Shown here piece after piece: positions 16,998 through 25,782 of a DNA stretch of 64,000 nucleotides; the stretch's first letter is position 1, and each line of letters starts with the position of its first letter. Below the pieces are notes generated by a model that was given only the letters and a program-made list of their open reading frames with translations, did no database searches and was not told the origin of the DNA. The stretch is from Salinarimonas chemoclinalis (GTDB lineage: Bacteria > Pseudomonadota > Alphaproteobacteria > Rhizobiales > Beijerinckiaceae), in NCBI RefSeq assembly GCF_041514305.1, contig NZ_JBGMWH010000009.1, positions 62,001 to 126,000 of the forward strand, written 5' to 3'. The translations under genes were made by a program, and so were the position numbers.

Positions 16998-17756
16998 ATG
17001 ACCCCGAAGGCGGCCCTGGTGACCGGCGGTGCGAGGCGGATCGGGCGGGCGATGGTGGAGCGGCTCGCGCGCGAGGGCTGTCGCGTCGCGATCCATTGCA
17101 ATACGTCCGTCGGCGAGGCGGAGCGGCTCGCCCACGACATCGGCGCGGCGGGCGGGCGGGCGTGCGTGGTGCGGGCGGACCTCGCGGACGCCGATGCGGT
17201 GGCCGGGATGGTCGCGGCGGCGACGACCGCGCTCGGGCCGCTCGACCTCCTCGTCAACAGCGCGAGCGAGTTCGAGGACGACCGTATCGAGAGCCTCGAC
17301 CTCGCCCGCTACGGGCGCACGCTCGCGGTGGACCTCACGGCCCCGCTGATTCTCGCGCGCGACTTCGCCGCGCAGCTGCCCGAGGGCGCCGAGGGGCTCG
17401 TCGTCAACGTGCTCGACCAGCGCGTCTGGAAGGAGACGCCCCTGTTCTTCTCCTACCAGATCGCGAAATCCGCCCTGTGGACCGCGACGCGCACGATGGC
17501 GCGGGCGCTCGCCCCGCGCATCCGCGTCAACGCCATCGGCCCGGGCCCGACGCTGGCGAGCCCGCGCCAGGGCGAGGCGGACTTCGCGCGACAGGCGGCG
17601 GCCGTGCCGCTGCGGCGCTCCTCCTCGCCGGACGAGGTCTGCGACGCGCTGATGTACCTCGTCGGCGCCCGTAGCGTCACCGGCCAGATGCTCGCGCTGG
17701 ACGGCGGCCAGCATCTCGCCTGGGAGACGCCGGACGTGATCGGCATCCGGGAATAG
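16998..17756 (+). CDS. Short-chain dehydrogenase/reductase, FolM/pteridine-reductase-like
   Basis: A 252-aa NAD(P)H oxidoreductase. The cofactor motif TGGARRIGRAM has the TGxxxRIG form typical of dihydromonapterin/pteridine reductases. LLVNSAS, SYQIAKSAL (the catalytic YxxxK) and VNAIGPGPTLASP follow. ATG 16998 is preferred to 16986 because GGAGG lies five bases before it. A role in tetrahydropterin reduction is an inference from the RIG motif. Confidence 0.82.
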   Translation: MTPKAALVTGGARRIGRAMVERLAREGCRVAIHCNTSVGEAERLAHDIGAAGGRACVVRADLADADAVAGMVAAATTALGPLDLLVNSASEFEDDRIESLDLARYGRTLAVDLTAPLILARDFAAQLPEGAEGLVVNVLDQRVWKETPLFFSYQIAKSALWTATRTMARALAPRIRVNAIGPGPTLASPRQGEADFARQAAAVPLRRSSSPDEVCDALMYLVGARSVTGQMLALDGGQHLAWETPDVIGIRE

Positions 17757-17772
17757 CGGCGCGCGGGCGACG

Positions 17773-18543
17773 TCACGCGGCGAGCGCGATCGCCGAGACG
17801 AGGCGGCCGTAGTCCGGCTCGCCGCGATGGGTCGCGCGGCGGTAGGAATAGAACCGGGCCTCGTCGGAATAGGTGCAGCGGCGAAGGTCGCGCGCCGCGC
17901 CGATATCGGCTCGGGCGAGGCGGGCGAGGATGTAGCCGGGCAGGTCGAACTGGAACTTCTCGTCCCGCGCGCCGGGCGCGAAGAAGCGGTCCGCGCCCGG
18001 GTCGTCCGCGACGGCCGCGCGGCGCAGCTCCGCACCCACCTCGTAGGCCCCCTGCCCGATCGTCGGCCCGAGCACCGCGACGATGCGCCCGCGCCGCGCG
18101 CCGAGCCGCTCCATTGCCTCGACCGTCGCCTCGGCGATGCCGGCGAGGGCGCCGCGCCAGCCGGCGTGGGCGGCGCCGATCACGCCCGCCTCGGCGTCGG
18201 CGAAGAGGATCGGGCCGCAATCGGCGGTGAGGATCGCGAGCGCTAGGCCCGGCCGGTCCGTCACCATCGCGTCCGCTTTCGGCCGGGCGTCGGGGGCGAT
18301 CGGCCCCTCGACCACGACGACGTCCGGCGAGTGGACCTGATGGACGCTCACCAGCGCGTCCGGCGCGACGCCGAGCCGCTCGGCCATGCGCGCGCGGTTG
18401 GCGAGGACGGCCTCGCGCGCGTCCGCCGAGCCGAGGCCGCCGTTGAGGCTCGCGTAGAGCCCCTGCGAGACCCCGCCGTCGCGGGTGAAGAAGGCGTGGC
18501 GGACGCCGTTCCCGGCGTCGAGCGCGTCCGACGTGATCAGCAT
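17773..18543 (-). CDS. pgeF: PgeF/YfiH multicopper-type laccase-fold protein (peptidoglycan editing factor)
   Basis: A 256-aa protein of the YfiH family, known as purine nucleoside phosphorylase/laccase-fold proteins and peptidoglycan editing factors. Its metal-binding triad is spread over SVHQVHSPDVVVVE, LAILTADCGPILFAD and IGAAHAGWRGALAGI. It overlaps the end of midA by 7 nt, and the three genes lgt-midA-pgeF form a tight operon. Confidence 0.9.
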   Translation of the reverse strand: MLITSDALDAGNGVRHAFFTRDGGVSQGLYASLNGGLGSADAREAVLANRARMAERLGVAPDALVSVHQVHSPDVVVVEGPIAPDARPKADAMVTDRPGLALAILTADCGPILFADAEAGVIGAAHAGWRGALAGIAEATVEAMERLGARRGRIVAVLGPTIGQGAYEVGAELRRAAVADDPGADRFFAPGARDEKFQFDLPGYILARLARADIGAARDLRRCTYSDEARFYSYRRATHRGEPDYGRLVSAIALAA

Positions 18544-19640
18544 GGTTCCTCGTCTCGGATGAAGCCGGCGCAGGCGGTGAGCCGCGGATGCGCGACCGCC
18601 AGCGCCTTGAACAGAACGCCCATGTCCGCGTCGCGCTCCCCGGTGAGCCGCACGAGCGCCGCGCCGATCTCCTCGGACTGCGTCGCGCTCGCCCGCGCCG
18701 CGAGCGCCCGCGCCCGCGCCTCGATGCCGAGCGCGCGCAGGAAGGCGCCCTGCGTCACCGGGCCGAACACCCGCGCGCCGGCGGCCCCCGCAGCGGTCGC
18801 GAGCTGGGCGAAGTCGACGTGGGCCGTCACGTCCGCCTCGCCGGGGTCGACGAGCGGGTCGGCGAAGGCGTGGCGGCGGATCGCCTGGAGCGTGTCGGCG
18901 AAGCCGGTGCGGGCGTGGCCGTAGTCGATCGCGAGCGCCGCCCCGCCGGCGGCGACGATGCGCCCGGCGAGCGCGCGCATCACGGCGGTGCCGGCCGCCG
19001 CGATCTCCAGCACCGCGCCCTCCGGCGCCTCCCAGGAAACCGACGGGTCGGCGTCGGGGGCGAGCCCGAAGCCGAGCGCGCCGCCGGCGTCCAGCCCGAC
19101 GAGGCGCTCGCGCCAGGCGCCACGGTCGCGCACCATCTGGCGCACCGGCAGCGCGTCGAAGAACTCGTTGGCCAGCGCGATCAGCGGCCGGTCCGGCACG
19201 TCGTCGAGGCGCGCGTGCCAGTGCACGCCGCCCGCGAGCGCCGGCGGCGGCGAGGCGAGCGCGGCGCGCTGGCGCTCGCGCAGGACGGGGCTCGTCTCGA
19301 CGAGGTGCACGGCCGCGGCCTCGAGGAAGCCCGGGGCGACCTTGGCCGCGCGAAGCGCGTCCGCCATCAGCGTGCCGCGGCCGGGGCCGAGCTCGACGAG
19401 GGCGAAGGGCGACGGGCTCCCCAGGTCGATCCACGTCTGCGCCGCCCAGAGGCCGACGAGCTCGCCGAACATCTGGCTGATCTCTGGGGCGGTGACGAAG
19501 TCCCCGGAGAGCCCGATCGGATCGCGGGTCATGTAGTAGCCGTAGCGCGGGTGGCCGAGGCACAGCGCCATGTAGCGCGAGACGGGGATCGGGCCCTGCG
19601 CGGCGATCAGTTCCCGGATCTCGGCGCCGAGCGGCGTCAT
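18537..19640 (-). CDS. SAM-dependent methyltransferase, MidA/NDUFAF7 family
   Basis: A 367-aa methyltransferase. The family N-terminus IRELIAAQGPIPVSRYMALCL...YGYYMTRDPIG is followed by SGDFVTAPEISQMFGELVG, SAM motif I VELGPGRGTLM, and LANEFFDALPVRQ. Mitochondrial NDUFAF7 dimethylates an arginine of a complex I subunit; the bacterial substrate is presumed similar. The start ATG overlaps the lgt stop as ATGA. Confidence 0.93.
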   Translation of the reverse strand: MTPLGAEIRELIAAQGPIPVSRYMALCLGHPRYGYYMTRDPIGLSGDFVTAPEISQMFGELVGLWAAQTWIDLGSPSPFALVELGPGRGTLMADALRAAKVAPGFLEAAAVHLVETSPVLRERQRAALASPPPALAGGVHWHARLDDVPDRPLIALANEFFDALPVRQMVRDRGAWRERLVGLDAGGALGFGLAPDADPSVSWEAPEGAVLEIAAAGTAVMRALAGRIVAAGGAALAIDYGHARTGFADTLQAIRRHAFADPLVDPGEADVTAHVDFAQLATAAGAAGARVFGPVTQGAFLRALGIEARARALAARASATQSEEIGAALVRLTGERDADMGVLFKALAVAHPRLTACAGFIRDEEPC

Positions 19641-20500
19641 GCGGAAGGCGCCTCCCGGTCCACGAGCGCGCCGCGGCGGGTCGTGCCCGCGCGCGCGAGC
19701 GCGACGAGGACGATGCCGCCGACGAGGAGCGGCAGCGAGAGCAGCATCCCCATCGTCACCCCGCCCGCGAGCACGTCCACCTCGCGCCCGAACAGGAAGC
19801 CGAGTTGCGGATCGGGCTCGCGGAAGAACTCGGAGAAGATCCGCGCCAGCGCGTAGCCGATGGCGAACACCCCGGCGATCAGCCCGGGCCGCCGGAAGCC
19901 GGCGAGCGCGACCGCGACAAGCATCACGGCGAAGAGCAGGAGGCCCTGCGTGCCCGCCTCGATCAGCTGGGACGGATAGCGCGGCACGTCGCCGGCGAAG
20001 GGGAAGACCACGGCCCAGGACACGTCCGGCGCGGGCCGGCCCCAGAGCTCGCCGTTGACGAAGTTGGCGATGCGCCCGAAGAAGAGCCCGATCGGCGTCA
20101 CGACGGCGACGACGTCGAAGATCGGCAGTGCCGGCAGCCGGCGCGCGCGGGCGAAGAGCAGCATCGCGACGAGCGCGCCGAGGAGCCCGCCGTGGAAGGC
20201 CATGCCGCCCCGCCAGACCGCGAGGATCTCGAGCGGGTTCGCGAGGTAGGCGTCGAGATCGTAGAACAGGACGTAGCCGAGCCGCCCTCCCAGGATGAGC
20301 CCGATCGCCACCCATACGACGAGGTCGTCGATCGCGATCGCGTCAGGCCGGCGCACGTCGCCCCAGAGCCGGTCGGAGCGCACGAGCCGGCGCGCGCCCC
20401 ACCAGCCGAGCAGCAGCCCCGCGATATAGGCGAGCGCGTACCAGCGGATGGCGATGGGGCCGATCGCGATGGCGACCGGGTCGATCTCGGGAAAGGGCAT
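19637..20500 (-). CDS. lgt: Prolipoprotein diacylglyceryl transferase
   Basis: A 287-aa inner-membrane enzyme that adds diacylglycerol to the lipobox cysteine of prolipoproteins. It shows about seven membrane spans and the family signatures IRWYALAYIAG, GGRLGYVLFYD, the catalytic MAFHGGLLG, and GRIANFVNGELWGR near the middle. It is the first gene of the lgt-midA-pgeF operon and uses ATG 20500. Confidence 0.97.
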   Translation of the reverse strand: MPFPEIDPVAIAIGPIAIRWYALAYIAGLLLGWWGARRLVRSDRLWGDVRRPDAIAIDDLVVWVAIGLILGGRLGYVLFYDLDAYLANPLEILAVWRGGMAFHGGLLGALVAMLLFARARRLPALPIFDVVAVVTPIGLFFGRIANFVNGELWGRPAPDVSWAVVFPFAGDVPRYPSQLIEAGTQGLLLFAVMLVAVALAGFRRPGLIAGVFAIGYALARIFSEFFREPDPQLGFLFGREVDVLAGGVTMGMLLSLPLLVGGIVLVALARAGTTRRGALVDREAPSA

Positions 20501-20679
20501 GCGGCCTCGCGCGCGTTCGCCCGCTTCGCGGGCGCGAATCGGATGGTCGCGGAGGTGACGGGTTTAGGCAAGGGCGTCAAGAGCCGGCGACCGGTTGCGT
20601 CCCGATGCCGACGGCGCCATGTATCGGGCGCGGCGCGGCGATCGCGCCGACCCGAACGGCGCAAGAAGGACGGCGACCC

Positions 20680-20943
20680 ATGAACCAGAACCGCATTCTC
20701 GACGACCTCTCCCGCCTGTTCTCGGACGCGGCCGGGGCCGCGGGGGGTGTGCGGCGCGAGATCGACGCCGTGATGCGCGCCCAGCTGGAGCGGATCGTCA
20801 AGGACATGGACGTGGTCTCGCGCGAGGAATACGAGGCGACCCGCGAGATCGCCATCGCCGCGCGCGAGGAGTCGCAGAGGCTGGCGCTGCGTGTCGACGA
20901 GCTCGAGGCACGACTCGTCAAGCTGACGAGCCGGCCGGACTGA
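20680..20943 (+). CDS. ubiK: UbiK-family accessory factor (BMFP domain)
   Basis: An 87-aa mostly helical protein, start MNQNRILDDLSRLFSDAAG, with a C-terminal coiled coil ending LALRVDELEARLVKL. UbiK-type proteins assist ubiquinone biosynthesis complexes. ATG 20680 has AAGAAGGA upstream. Its stop nearly touches the stop of the convergent SWIM gene. Confidence 0.85.
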   Translation: MNQNRILDDLSRLFSDAAGAAGGVRREIDAVMRAQLERIVKDMDVVSREEYEATREIAIAAREESQRLALRVDELEARLVKLTSRPD

Positions 20944-20945
20944 GG

Positions 20946-21416
20946 TCAGGGCACGATCCCGTCAGGCGCGGCGGCGAGCGCGCGCCGAAACCGCGTCGCG
21001 GCGTCCGCCAGCGCCGCCGCGGCGTCGGCGAGATCGCGGGCGAGCGCGCCCATCGTCTCCAGCACGTCGGTCTCGAGGCTGGCCGAGCGGCTGGCGTCGA
21101 AGCGCTGGAGCGCGCGGCCGTAGGCGATCAGCGCCCGATCGAGATCGTGCGCGACGTCCTCGGCGCGCGTGCCGATGACGGCGCTCTCCAGCGCGAAATC
21201 GAGCGCGTCGTCGGCGACGCCGAGCGCGCGCAGGCGCATGCACAGCACGTCCACCGCGTGCCGGCACCAGGCTTCGCGGGAGAACATGGCGCACGAGCAG
21301 GCGAGCTGCACGCCGCCGCCCACCTCCCGCGCCACGGTGAGCGTGTGCTGATGACCCTCGGCGCCCGTGACGGTGAGCGTGACGGGATCGTCGGGCAGGT
21401 CGGTCCGCGTGAGCAT
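20946..21416 (-). CDS. SWIM zinc-finger protein
   Basis: A 156-aa protein. The centre carries ACSCAMFSREAWCRHAVDVL, a clean SWIM motif (CxC...CxH) that binds zinc and often mediates DNA or protein contacts. The C-terminal half is a long Ala-rich helix, possibly coiled coil. Start ATG 21416 with a G-rich ribosome-binding site is preferred; the frame runs on to 21800, but the extra part has biased composition. Function unknown. Confidence 0.75.
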   Translation of the reverse strand: MLTRTDLPDDPVTLTVTGAEGHQHTLTVAREVGGGVQLACSCAMFSREAWCRHAVDVLCMRLRALGVADDALDFALESAVIGTRAEDVAHDLDRALIAYGRALQRFDASRSASLETDVLETMGALARDLADAAAALADAATRFRRALAAAPDGIVP

Positions 21417-21788
21417 CCTGTCGTTCCCCCACCGGGCGCAGCCCCTTCCCGAGGCCCGGCCACCCGAAATTCGACCGCGACGAGGCGGCCGGCATGTCGC
21501 GGGAGAGCGCTCTTTCCGACGCCGGTCTCCTCCCGCCACGCTAGAATAGGGATGCGATCGGCGGCGGGCAACGGCCCGAGCGCACGACCCACATGCATCG
21601 CGCCGCGGCTGCGTAGTCGGCGAACTGCGGCGCGCGCCTCGCAACACCCCTGTGGATAACGGGGAAGGCGGGGAGAGTGCACGAAAGCGACTCCCGAACG
21701 CGTGCATTCCACGTCTCGCGGCCGAATCGTGGGAGGAACAAGCCGCACGCGGGGGCGCGTCGAGGACGTAGAGCCAACGGAGGCATCC
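21417..21788. other. 372-bp divergent intergenic region with a DnaA-box match
   Basis: No gene is supported. At 21651-21659 the sequence TGTGGATAA is the complement of the consensus DnaA box TTATCCACA. The rest has no clear promoter or hairpin that I can defend. Confidence 0.4.
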
Positions 21789-22190
21789 GTGAACGTCCAT
21801 TACCTACACGCGAGCGACGGTGTCCACCTCGTCGTCGATCGGGAGGGACGGCGGTCCCGGCGGGCGGGCGAGATGCGCGCCGGCGCCATCGCCTTCGCCC
21901 GGGAGATGATGGCCCGGCTGCCGCACTATCCGCGCTGGGACGAGTGGTCGGTCTACGTCTACGACCATGCCGGCGAGTGCGACCGGGTCTCCTTCGCGGA
22001 GGCTCGGGACGCGAGCGTCACGCGGGCTCCGGAGCGGGCAGCGCACACGCCTCGAACGCGGGCGCGACGGAACCGCCCCACGCACCGTGATACAGGTCGA
22101 GCAGAGCGCGCGCCCGCGGCCGCCCGCTCGCGGCGATCTCCTCGAGAGGATCGAGGTACGACGTCTCGTCACGACGAAGCCCGTCCGTGA
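21789..22190 (+). CDS. DUF6894-like small protein with long antisense-overlapping tail
   Basis: GTG 21789 has GGAGG five bases upstream. The first 75 or so residues (VNVHYLHASDGVHLVVDREG... and WSVYVYDHAGECDRVSF) look like the small DUF6894 domain common in Methylobacterium-like bacteria. The frame then stays open, and the Arg-rich tail (residues about 77-133) lies antisense to the last 173 bp of gshA. The tail is probably the result of a lost stop codon rather than a functional domain. Function unknown. Confidence 0.6.
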   Translation: MNVHYLHASDGVHLVVDREGRRSRRAGEMRAGAIAFAREMMARLPHYPRWDEWSVYVYDHAGECDRVSFAEARDASVTRAPERAAHTPRTRARRNRPTHRDTGRAERAPAAARSRRSPREDRGTTSRHDEARP

Positions 22191-23406
22191 TCCCGCGCCG
22201 GGCGAGGCCCGAGCGCGCGATGGCGAGCGCGTCGCGGGCGATCGCCGCGGCTGAGCGCCCGGCGATCGTGGCGTCGAGGCCGAGCCGCGGGGCGTCCGTG
22301 CGCAGCCGCTCGCGCTCCTCGGCGGTCCAGCCCTTCACCAGATCCCAGCCCGCGTCGAGCGAGACGGGGTCGTAGAGCAGGCCCACCCAGAAGGCGGGCG
22401 CGGCGAGCAGGTGGCTGCGCGGGCCGGCGTCCATGCCGCGCATCTCGAGGAAGCGCTTGAGGCGCACCTCCGGGAAGACGGTGGAGACGTGGTTCGCCCA
22501 GTCCGAGCGCGTGGCGCGCTCGCCCGGCAGCTGCGGCAGGCGTCCCGCAAGGAGGTCTCGGAAGCTCGCCCCGGCGACGTCGTGGTAGGCACCCTCGCGC
22601 TTGACGAAGTACATCGGCACGTCGAGCAGCCAGTCGACGTAGCGCTCGTAGCCGAAGCCGTCCTCGAAGGCGATCGGCATCATGCCGGTGCGGTGCGGGT
22701 CGGTGTCGGTCCAGATGTGCGAGCGCATCGAGAGGTAGCCGTTGGGCCGCCCGTCGGTGAAGGGGGAGTTGGCGAAGAGCGCGGTGGCGATCGGCTGCAG
22801 CGCCAGCGAGACGCGCAGCTTCCTCACCATGTCCGCCTCGCTCGAGAAGTCGAGGTTCACCTGCACGGTCGCGGTGCGCAGCATCATGTCCAGGCCGAGC
22901 CGCCCGACCTTGGGCATGTAGCCCATCATGATGCGGTAGCGGCTCTTGGGCATGATGGGCGTCTCCTCGCGACGCCAGACCGGGCTCATGCCGAGGTCGA
23001 GGAAGCCGATGCCGAGCGGCTCGGCGACCCGCCCGGTCTGCCCGAGATGCTCGTCGAGCTCGGCGCGGGTCTCGTGGACGTCCGACAGGAGCGCGCCGGA
23101 GAGCTCGAACTGGCCGCCCGGCTCGAGCGAGACGGCGCCGCCGCCCTCCCCCTCGAACAGGCCGATGAGATTGCCGCCGTCCTCGATCGGCTCCCAGCCC
23201 GTCGCGGTGCGCAGGCCCGCGAGGATGGCCTCGATGCCGGCGGGGCCGGCGAAGGGCACGGGGGCGTTCCCGGCGCGGTAGAACGGGATCTTCTCGTGCT
23301 CGGTCCCGATCCGCCAGGCCGCGCGCGGCTTCTCGCCCTGGGCGATCCACGCGACCAGCGCGTCGCGTGCGGTGATCGGCGTCGCATCGGAAACGTCGCG
23401 GGCCAT
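22018..23406 (-). CDS. gshA: Glutamate--cysteine ligase
   Basis: A 462-aa enzyme of the plant/alphaproteobacterial type that makes gamma-glutamylcysteine, the first step of glutathione synthesis. Typical blocks include RIGTEHEKIPF, EDGGNLIGLFEGEG, ISLEPGGQ-like VSLEPGGQFELSG, and RYRIMMGYMPKVG with MLRTATVQVNLDFSSE. ATG 23406 starts MARDVSDATPI; the longer frame upstream enters yqgE territory and is rejected. Its 3' end overlaps the tail of the DUF6894-like gene on the other strand. Confidence 0.95.
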   Translation of the reverse strand: MARDVSDATPITARDALVAWIAQGEKPRAAWRIGTEHEKIPFYRAGNAPVPFAGPAGIEAILAGLRTATGWEPIEDGGNLIGLFEGEGGGAVSLEPGGQFELSGALLSDVHETRAELDEHLGQTGRVAEPLGIGFLDLGMSPVWRREETPIMPKSRYRIMMGYMPKVGRLGLDMMLRTATVQVNLDFSSEADMVRKLRVSLALQPIATALFANSPFTDGRPNGYLSMRSHIWTDTDPHRTGMMPIAFEDGFGYERYVDWLLDVPMYFVKREGAYHDVAGASFRDLLAGRLPQLPGERATRSDWANHVSTVFPEVRLKRFLEMRGMDAGPRSHLLAAPAFWVGLLYDPVSLDAGWDLVKGWTAEERERLRTDAPRLGLDATIAGRSAAAIARDALAIARSGLARRGITDGLRRDETSYLDPLEEIAASGRPRARALLDLYHGAWGGSVAPAFEACALPAPEPA

Positions 23407-23552
23407 GCGGGAACCTCGTGGGAACGGAACGTGGCCCGCGCGCGAGCCCGGCGGTGTAGATAGGCCGTCCGGCCGGGTGCCGCAATCGCGCGGCCGGCCC
23501 GCGCGCGCCCATGGGGATCGGCACCCGCGCAGGGTGGGCGGGCACCGCGCGC

Positions 23553-24134
23553 TCAGGCGTTGCCGGCGATCGGCGAGAGCATCACGGGATCGATGCCGAT
23601 CGCGCGCAGCGCACCCTCGTAGCGCGTCTCCGCCGGCACGCCGAAGACGATCTCCGGGTCCGCCGGGCACGAGAGCCAGCCGTTCTTCTGGATCTCGGTC
23701 TCGAGCTGGCCCGCGCCCCAGCCGGCGTAGCCGAGCGCGAACATCGCCCGGTCCGGCCCGTCTCCCCGCGCCATGGCCCGCAGGATGTCGACCGTCGCCG
23801 TGAGGCAGATGCGCCCGTCGATGGGCAGCGTCGACTGGTCGATGAAGAAGTCGGGCGTGTGCAGCACGAAGCCCCGGCTCGTCTCGACCGGGCCGCCCTT
23901 CATCACCTTCATCGCGCCGACGCTGCGCGGCAGGCGGATCGCCTCGTCGGCGGGGATGACGTCGAGCTGCACGAGCAGGTCCGGCAGGCTGACGTCGGTG
24001 GTGGGCTTGTTGATGACGATGCCCATCGCGCCGTCCGCCGAGTGCGCGCACAGGTAGATCACGGTGCGCTCGAAACGTTCGTCCGGCATGCCCGGCATGG
24101 CGACCAGGAGGTGTCCGTCGAGATAGCCGGCCAT
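23553..24134 (-). CDS. YqgE/AlgH family protein
   Basis: A 193-aa protein with the family pattern YLDGHLLVAMPGMPDERFERTVIYLCAH, then GAMGIVINKP and FALGYAGWGAGQLETEI. The biochemical role is not known; AlgH was linked to alginate regulation in Pseudomonas. It is divergent from the DsbD-alpha-like gene, separated by 239 bp that include a perfect 7-bp hairpin (GTGGCGA/TCGCCAC at 24264-24281) and a 10-bp direct repeat CGAGACACCG. Confidence 0.93.
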   Translation of the reverse strand: MAGYLDGHLLVAMPGMPDERFERTVIYLCAHSADGAMGIVINKPTTDVSLPDLLVQLDVIPADEAIRLPRSVGAMKVMKGGPVETSRGFVLHTPDFFIDQSTLPIDGRICLTATVDILRAMARGDGPDRAMFALGYAGWGAGQLETEIQKNGWLSCPADPEIVFGVPAETRYEGALRAIGIDPVMLSPIAGNA

Positions 24135-24373
24135 GGGCGAGATCCCTCCTCGAGCCGTGCGTTCGTGCGACCATGCTACGCTGCGACGCGCGCCGCGGGA
24201 AGGGCTCGCACCGGCCTTCGCGGACCCCGCGACCGCATGTGATCGCGGCTCACGCGAACGTGGGTGGCGAAACGTCGCCACGATGCCGACATTGAAGCGG
24301 CCGAGACACCGCGAGTTCCACCTCCCCGAGTACCAAGTCCCTGCGCTCGAGACACCGAGAGCCTCCCGACACC

Positions 24374-25213
24374 ATGCCCAACCTCGCCATGCCGATCCTC
24401 GCCAACGTCCTCGTCGCCGCCGGCGCGCTCCTCGCAGCCGCCGCGCTGGTGCCCGCCGCCGAGGCGGCCCCGACCGGCGTCTCGCCCTGGTCGGACGACC
24501 ACGCCTCGCGTGCTCGGCTGCTCTCCGGCGACGCCACGCCGCAGGAGCGCTGGGCGGGGCTCGAGATCGAGATGGAGCCCGGCTACCGCACCTACTGGCG
24601 CACGCCCGGCGATTCGGGCATCCCCGCCGAGCTCGACTGGTCGGGCTCGCGCAACGTCGCGTCGGTCGAGGTCGAATGGCCGGCGCCGGCGCGCTTCGCC
24701 GACCCGTACGGAGCCTACTACGGCTACGAGGACCACGTCGTCCTGCCGCTTCGGGTGACGCCGGAGGATCCGTCCGCGCCGGTGAGCCTGTCGCTGTCGC
24801 TCTTCTACGGCGTCTGCAAGGAGATCTGCATCCCCGCGACCGCCGAGGCGGCGCTCACCCTTCCGCCCGAGCCGGTGGGCGGCACCCCGGCGATCGCGCG
24901 GGCCCGCGAAACCGTGCCCGCACGGGTCGCGCTCGGGGAAGCCGCCCGGGGTCTGGCGGTCCGGGCCGTCGCCGCGGCGGGCGCGGATCGCCTCGCCGTC
25001 ACGGTCGCGGCGCCGCCCGGCGCCCTTCTGCTCGCGGAGGGCCCCGACAGCGGCTGGTTCCTCGCGGCCGACGAAGCGGCGGACGCCCACGGCGTGGTCG
25101 CGATCGAGATCGTCCACCGCCCCCGCGACGCGACGGGCGAGCTGCCGCTGCGCCTCACCCTCGTCGCACCCGACGGGGCGATCGAGGTGGAGACGCTGGT
25201 GGCGCTGGACTAG
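24374..25213 (+). CDS. Secreted DsbD N-terminal-domain-like thiol protein
   Basis: A 279-aa periplasmic protein with a signal peptide (hydrophobic residues about 8-30, AEA-A cleavage). The domain resembles DsbD-alpha: ERWAGLEIEMEPGYRTYWRTPGDSGIPAELDW and a redox-type VCKEICIP (CxxxC). There is no transmembrane DsbD-beta part and no thioredoxin domain, so it must receive electrons from a separate partner. The family often sits beside yqgE in related genomes (from memory). Confidence 0.85.
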   Translation: MPNLAMPILANVLVAAGALLAAAALVPAAEAAPTGVSPWSDDHASRARLLSGDATPQERWAGLEIEMEPGYRTYWRTPGDSGIPAELDWSGSRNVASVEVEWPAPARFADPYGAYYGYEDHVVLPLRVTPEDPSAPVSLSLSLFYGVCKEICIPATAEAALTLPPEPVGGTPAIARARETVPARVALGEAARGLAVRAVAAAGADRLAVTVAAPPGALLLAEGPDSGWFLAADEAADAHGVVAIEIVHRPRDATGELPLRLTLVAPDGAIEVETLVALD

Positions 25214-25249
25214 ACGCGGTCCCCCCGCGGCGAGCCCGCCCGCGGCGCG

Positions 25250-25636
25250 TCACCGCATCTGCTGGACGAGCGCTTCGTTGATCGTGTCGGCCAGCGCGCC
25301 GTCCTCGCGCGCCGCGGTGGCGATCGCGTTGTACTCGTCGATGCTGATCCCGTCGACGCGCTCGACCGCATCCATCATCGCGAGGTTCGTCGCCGCCATG
25401 AGCCGCTCGCGCTCTTCCTCGGTGTCGATCCGAGCCGCCTGCTCCTCGTAGACCCGGTTGATCTCCGCGAGGGCAAGGGTGGCCACCGCGAACGCCTCGA
25501 CCTTCTCCTCGGTGATCTCCACGGGGGCTTCCGCACCCGTTTCCTGAGCCGCGGCGGCCTGGATCGAGACGCCGGGAATCGCCAACAGGAACGCGGCCGC
25601 CAGGATGGGGAGTAGCTGTTGCATGCGCGTCTTCAT
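25250..25636 (-). CDS. Secreted DUF4168-like protein
   Basis: A 128-aa exported protein: hydrophobic signal LPILAAAFLLAIPGVSIQAAAA, then a helical domain with EEKVEAFAVATLALAEINRVYEEQ and GISIDEYNAIATAAREDGALADTIN, matching the DUF4168 pattern. ATG 25636 has GAGGAG eight bases upstream, better than 25705. It is divergent from the ECF sigma gene, so it may be a target of that factor. Confidence 0.75.
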   Translation of the reverse strand: MKTRMQQLLPILAAAFLLAIPGVSIQAAAAQETGAEAPVEITEEKVEAFAVATLALAEINRVYEEQAARIDTEEERERLMAATNLAMMDAVERVDGISIDEYNAIATAAREDGALADTINEALVQQMR

Positions 25637-25782
25637 GTAGAACTCCTCGTTCGATGGTTGGCCCAGCCCACGGACAAGGACGACGCGCCGCTGCGGAAAT
25701 TTCACCGACCGGCCCTACTTTCATGTCGAAGCCATGTTTCGCGATCATCGAGAGGCATCCTGCCGGGCTCGGAAGGGAAACG

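Noticed and set aside
22018..24174. A 718-codon gshA fused to upstream sequence
   Set aside because: The upstream part lies within and antisense to other frames around yqgE; normal gshA length is reached from ATG 23406.
25700..25760. Possible ECF autoregulatory promoter (GGAAAT near 25695)
   Set aside because: No -10 partner at a convincing distance, so I do not list it.
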